A stretch of DNA of 7,545 nt from assembly GCA_005877535.1 (NCBI GenBank), contig VBOM01000109.1, positions 1 through 7,545 on the forward strand, read 5' to 3'. The stretch's first letter is position 1; the number at the start of each line of letters is the position of its first letter. The stretch is from Nitrospirota bacterium (lineage in GTDB: Bacteria; Nitrospirota; Nitrospiria; Nitrospirales; Nitrospiraceae). Under the pieces are notes generated by a model that worked only from the letters and a program-made list of their open reading frames with translations, had not been told where the DNA came from and ran no database searches. Below are positions 4,564 to 7,545 of the stretch, piece after piece. The translations under genes and the position numbers were made by a program.

Positions 4564-6117
4564 ATGGCCGGCATCAAGCGGGCATTAATTAGCGTGTCAG
4601 ACAAGACCGGCGTGGTGGAAATGGCGAAAGGGCTCGCGGCACTGGGGGCCGAGATCCTCTCGACCGGAGGAACTGCAAAAGCCTTGCGAGAGGCTGGTGT
4701 AAAGGTAACCGATGTGGCGGCCTACACAGGTTCACAGGAAATTCTCGACGGTCGAGTCAAGACACTACACCCTAAGATTCATGGTGGCTTACTGGCACGG
4801 CGCTCAGTGCCTACCCATGTCCAGCAGATGGAGCAGCATGGGATTGAACCCATCGACGTGGTCGTGGTCAACCTCTATCCGTTCGAGGCGACGATCGCGA
4901 AATCCCACTGTTCCTTTGAAGAGGCCATTGAAAATATCGATATCGGTGGGCCGTCGATGCTGCGTTCTGCAGCCAAGAATCACGAAGATGTTCTGGTGAT
5001 CGTGGACCCGACCGACTACCAGCGCGTGCTCGAAGCGGCGAAGGCAGGGACTGTGTCGAACGAGTTACGGCGCGAGTTGGCAATGAAGGTGTTTCAACAC
5101 ACTGCACGCTACGACAGTCTGATCGCCGGGTATCTTGAGAAGCAGGTCCAGGGCAGTGAGGTCAAGTTTCCCAAAGTATTGTCCTTGCAATTTGAACGGG
5201 CAGCGATGCTCCGCTACGGGGAAAACCCGCATCAGCAAGGGGCCTTCTATCGAGAGTTGCATTCGTCTGAACCATCCGTATCGCGTGGGAAGATCCTGCA
5301 CGGCAAGGCCATGTCGTATAACAATTTTCTCGATGCTAATTCGGCGCTCGAGCTGGCGAAAGAGTATAACGAGATTGCCGTGGCCATTATCAAGCACAAC
5401 AATCCCTGCGGCGTGGCGCTCGGCGCGACGCCGCTCGAGGCCTACGTGAAGGCCCGCGTTACCGATCCCACCTCAGCGTTCGGCGGCGTGGTCGCCTTCA
5501 ATCGCCCCGTGGATCTGGCCGCGGCTAAGGAAATCACCTCCACGTTTGTGGAAGTGGTCATTGCGCCTGGATTTGCGGACGATGCATTCGCAGAATTGAA
5601 GCGCAAGAAGGATCTTCGTTTGCTCGATGTCGGACCGCTTATGAACGTGAAGCAAGAGGGCTTCGATCTCAAGAAATTGGTGGGCGGCTTGATCGTGCAG
5701 GATCGGGATTTCGGTGTCTTGACCGATCTGAAAACGCTCCAGGTACCGACTCTGCGCAAACCGACGGACGAGGAATATGCCGCCTGCGCGTTTGCCTGGA
5801 AGGTATGCAAACATGTAAAGTCGAACGCGATCGTCTATGCAAAGCCGGGGCAGACGGTGGGAATCGGCGCCGGCCAGATGAGTCGGGTCGATTCGGTGAA
5901 GCTTGCAGTGATGAAAGCCCAGATGCCGATCAAGGGGTGCGTAATGGCGTCGGATGCATTCTTTCCCTTCCGAGATGGATTAGATGCCGCCGCGCAAGCG
6001 GGGATCACGGCAGTCATTCAGCCGGGCGGCTCGATTCGTGATGCCGAAATTATCAAAGCCGCAGATGAACAAGGGGTGGCGATGATTATGACGGGTATGC
6101 GCCACTTCCGTCACTAA
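4564..6117 (+). CDS. purH: Bifunctional AICAR formyltransferase / IMP cyclohydrolase
   Basis: PurH catalyses the last two steps of de novo IMP synthesis in the cytoplasm: transfer of a formyl group from 10-formyl-THF to AICAR, then ring closure of FAICAR to IMP. The 517-residue length is normal for the family. The N-terminal MGS-like cyclohydrolase domain (about 1-200) shows ISVSDKTG (9-16), STGGTAK (33-39), GRVKTLHPKIHGG (63-75, with the conserved Lys66), NLYPF and ENIDIGGPSMLRSAAKN (123-139). The transferase domain shows LRYGENPHQ (216-224), GKAMSYNNFLDAN (247-259), the catalytic Lys277-His278 in IIKHNNPCG, PTSAFGG (302-308), and the C-terminal ASDAFFPFRDGLD and QPGGSIRDAEI blocks, ending MRHFRH. 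All expected motifs are intact. purD follows after 198 bp on the same strand, so the two may be co-transcribed. Confidence 0.98.
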   Translation: MAGIKRALISVSDKTGVVEMAKGLAALGAEILSTGGTAKALREAGVKVTDVAAYTGSQEILDGRVKTLHPKIHGGLLARRSVPTHVQQMEQHGIEPIDVVVVNLYPFEATIAKSHCSFEEAIENIDIGGPSMLRSAAKNHEDVLVIVDPTDYQRVLEAAKAGTVSNELRRELAMKVFQHTARYDSLIAGYLEKQVQGSEVKFPKVLSLQFERAAMLRYGENPHQQGAFYRELHSSEPSVSRGKILHGKAMSYNNFLDANSALELAKEYNEIAVAIIKHNNPCGVALGATPLEAYVKARVTDPTSAFGGVVAFNRPVDLAAAKEITSTFVEVVIAPGFADDAFAELKRKKDLRLLDVGPLMNVKQEGFDLKKLVGGLIVQDRDFGVLTDLKTLQVPTLRKPTDEEYAACAFAWKVCKHVKSNAIVYAKPGQTVGIGAGQMSRVDSVKLAVMKAQMPIKGCVMASDAFFPFRDGLDAAAQAGITAVIQPGGSIRDAEIIKAADEQGVAMIMTGMRHFRH

Positions 6118-6125
6118 GGAATGTT

Positions 6126-6151
6126 GAGCACGACTCTCCAGTGTCGTTCTC
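6126..6151. other. Hairpin shortly after purH
   Basis: GAGCACGAC (6126-6134) pairs with GTCGTTCTC (6143-6151) in 8 of 9 positions around an 8-nt loop, starting 8 nt after the purH stop. No T-run follows, so it is not a standard intrinsic terminator; it may protect the purH 3' end or attenuate read-through into purD. Confidence 0.35.
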
Positions 6152-6170
6152 GTCTTGGCAAAATCCTCAA

Positions 6171-6285
6171 CGTAGCCCATCGGGGAAAGAGCTGCTCTGC
6201 AGCTCGGGGCATGCGGGTGAGAAGGCTACGCCTCCGGTTTTATCTTCGCTTACGGTCTTGCTGGAAAGCCGTTTGAACATCCTCC
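6171..6285. repeat. Structured intergenic repeat element between purH and purD
   Basis: CGTAGCC (6171-6177) is perfectly complementary to GGCTACG (6224-6230), enclosing an inner perfect hairpin GAGCTGC/GCAGCTC (6189-6195 and 6199-6205, 3-nt loop). The stretch continues to 6260-6285, a diverged relative of the segment upstream of purH (4428-4453). The whole resembles intergenic repeats I recall from Nitrospira genomes, which is unverified. It could be a REP/MITE-like insertion or a transcribed RNA structure affecting purH-purD expression. No protein of any length is convincing here. Confidence 0.45.
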
Positions 6286-6315
6286 GAAGAAAGACTTCAC
6301 GCTGAAGGCTATCCC

Positions 6316-7545
6316 GTGAAAATTCTCGTCGTTGGCAGTGGGGGACGCGAGCACGCCATGGCGTGGAAGCTCGCGCAAAGTTCCCGCATACCCACACTCT
6401 ACTGCGCGCCGGGCAATGCGGGGATCGAATCGCTCGCGACCTGTGTGCCTGTGAAAGCTGACGATATTGCCGGACTGAAGGCATTCGTGCAGTCGGAGAA
6501 GATCGATTTGACGGTCGTGGGACCTGAAGCCCCGCTTGCCTTGGGCATTGTCGACGAATTTCGCAAATCCAAGCTCAAAATATTTGGACCGACGAAGGGC
6601 GCCGCCCGCATCGAAGCCAGCAAAGTCTTCTCCAAAGAGATCATGGCCAGCGCGAAGATTCTCACGGCGACGGCGCAAAGCTTCGATCAAATCGCTCCAG
6701 CTTTGACCTATGTTGCTTTACATGAACTTCCCGTGGTGGTGAAGGCTGACGGACTTGCGCAAGGGAAGGGCGTGGTGGTCGCGACGACGCGTGAGGAAGC
6801 GGAACAGGCCGTCCGTTTTTCGATGGAGCATGCGATGTTTGGTCAGGCCGGTCGTCGCGTGCTGATCGAACAGTTTTTGGACGGTGAGGAACTGACGATT
6901 ATGGCTTTCACGGATGGCCGGACGGTGGTACCGATGCTGCCGGCGCAAGATCATAAACGGGTCAGGAATGGCGATGCGGGACCCAACACCGGGGGTATGG
7001 GCGCCTATTGCCCTGCGCCGCTTGGCACCACGGCGTTGCGTGAGCTGGTCACCCGGCAGGTCCTCTATCCCGCCGTCGAAGCCCTGTTACGTATGGGTTG
7101 TCCGTTTCAGGGCGTCCTGTATGCCGGCCTCATGGTTGTGAAAGGGGCGCCATACGTCTTGGAGTTCAACGCCCGCATGGGGGATCCGGAAACACAGGTG
7201 GTGCTCCCGTTGCTCAAGACCGATTTATTGGCGGTGATCGAGGCTGTGCTCGAACATCGGCTCGATCAACTGACCGTGGAGTGGCATGATGAAACCGCAG
7301 TGTGTGTCGTCATGACGTCGGGAGGCTATCCTGGGACCTATCAGACCGACCGGCCGATTCACGGATTGCCGACTTCGACTGATGGGACGGCTATGGTGTT
7401 TCATGCGGCGACGGCACGGATCGGTACTGAAGTGGTGACGGCCGGAGGCAGGGTGCTGGGAATTACAGGACGCGGAAAAACCTTGGCAGATGCGCAAGCG
7501 GAAGCCTATCGCGTGACCAAGTCTATTGCATTTGATGGCGCTCAC
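6316..7545 (+). CDS. purD: Phosphoribosylamine-glycine ligase (GAR synthetase), 3' end cut by the window
   Basis: PurD joins glycine to 5-phosphoribosylamine using ATP to make GAR, the second step of de novo purine synthesis. The frame is open from GTG 6316 to the window edge, 410 codons, and PurD proteins are about 420-430 residues, so only the last few residues are missing. The N-domain shows GSGGREHA (7-14) and GPEAPL (69-74). The ATP-grasp domain shows GPTKGAARIEASK (91-103), VVKADGLAQGKGVVV (141-155), QDHKRVRNGDAGPNTGGMGAY (first and last residues 211 and 231) and the metal-binding EFNARMGDPETQ (283-294). The C-domain shows TSGGYPG and GRVLGITGRG. The GTG start is set by GAAGG at 6304-6308 (7-nt spacer) and by the usual MKILVVGSGG beginning. 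The common Pro of the KIPTA motif is Leu116 here (KILTA), a mild variation. It probably forms a transcription unit with purH. Confidence 0.97.
   Translation, partial: MKILVVGSGGREHAMAWKLAQSSRIPTLYCAPGNAGIESLATCVPVKADDIAGLKAFVQSEKIDLTVVGPEAPLALGIVDEFRKSKLKIFGPTKGAARIEASKVFSKEIMASAKILTATAQSFDQIAPALTYVALHELPVVVKADGLAQGKGVVVATTREEAEQAVRFSMEHAMFGQAGRRVLIEQFLDGEELTIMAFTDGRTVVPMLPAQDHKRVRNGDAGPNTGGMGAYCPAPLGTTALRELVTRQVLYPAVEALLRMGCPFQGVLYAGLMVVKGAPYVLEFNARMGDPETQVVLPLLKTDLLAVIEAVLEHRLDQLTVEWHDETAVCVVMTSGGYPGTYQTDRPIHGLPTSTDGTAMVFHAATARIGTEVVTAGGRVLGITGRGKTLADAQAEAYRVTKSIAFDGAH

Noticed and set aside
1..7545. CRISPR array, tRNA or rRNA gene, transposase, or toxin-antitoxin pair
   Set aside because: I saw no regularly spaced repeats, no RNA gene signatures and no transposase or toxin-antitoxin motifs in the frames inspected.

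Overview
The window reads as bacterial chromosome of moderate-to-high GC, and the best guess is Nitrospira or a close relative (phylum Nitrospirota). Three things point there: a small CxxC/CxxC zinc-ribbon protein of a type I associate with Nitrospira, intergenic repeats resembling ones I recall from those genomes, and the general style of the OmpA/BON protein and the coiled-coil plus helix-hairpin-helix protein. This is recognition from memory, not a database result.

Layout. 1-375: no convincing gene; a 16-bp perfect palindrome with TTCATGA repeats precedes a small zinc-ribbon gene (376-708, +). 709-966: intergenic, with a doubtful small ORF (842-970) and two adjacent inverted repeats that run into the start of an HTH plus S24-like regulator (967-1611, +). 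That regulator has lost the expected self-cleavage dipeptide and catalytic lysine. 1612-1959: no intact gene, but a frameshifted trace of the N-terminus of a short-chain dehydrogenase may be present (1722-1869).

1960-4142 (-): a two-gene operon with an ATGA overlap. The promoter-proximal gene encodes a membrane-anchored BON/OmpA peptidoglycan-binding protein. The second encodes an N-terminally anchored long coiled coil ending in a helix-hairpin-helix domain. By the positive-inside rule the first faces the periplasm and the second the cytoplasm, so the pair may bridge the inner membrane.

4143-4563: divergent intergenic region with inverted repeats, an A/C-rich tract, a repeat-like segment, a perfect hairpin and a plausible sigma70 promoter for purH. 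4564-7545 (+): the purine genes purH (complete, steps 9 and 10 of IMP synthesis) and purD (step 2, GAR synthetase, cut by the window end after 410 codons). They are separated by 198 bp holding strong inverted repeats and a second, diverged copy of the repeat seen upstream of purH.

The purine genes are ordinary housekeeping. The points worth a second look are the apparently non-cleavable S24 regulator with its structured start region, the BON/OmpA plus coiled-coil/HhH pair, the possible dehydrogenase relic and the intergenic repeat family. I did not find a clearly new defence or mobile system.
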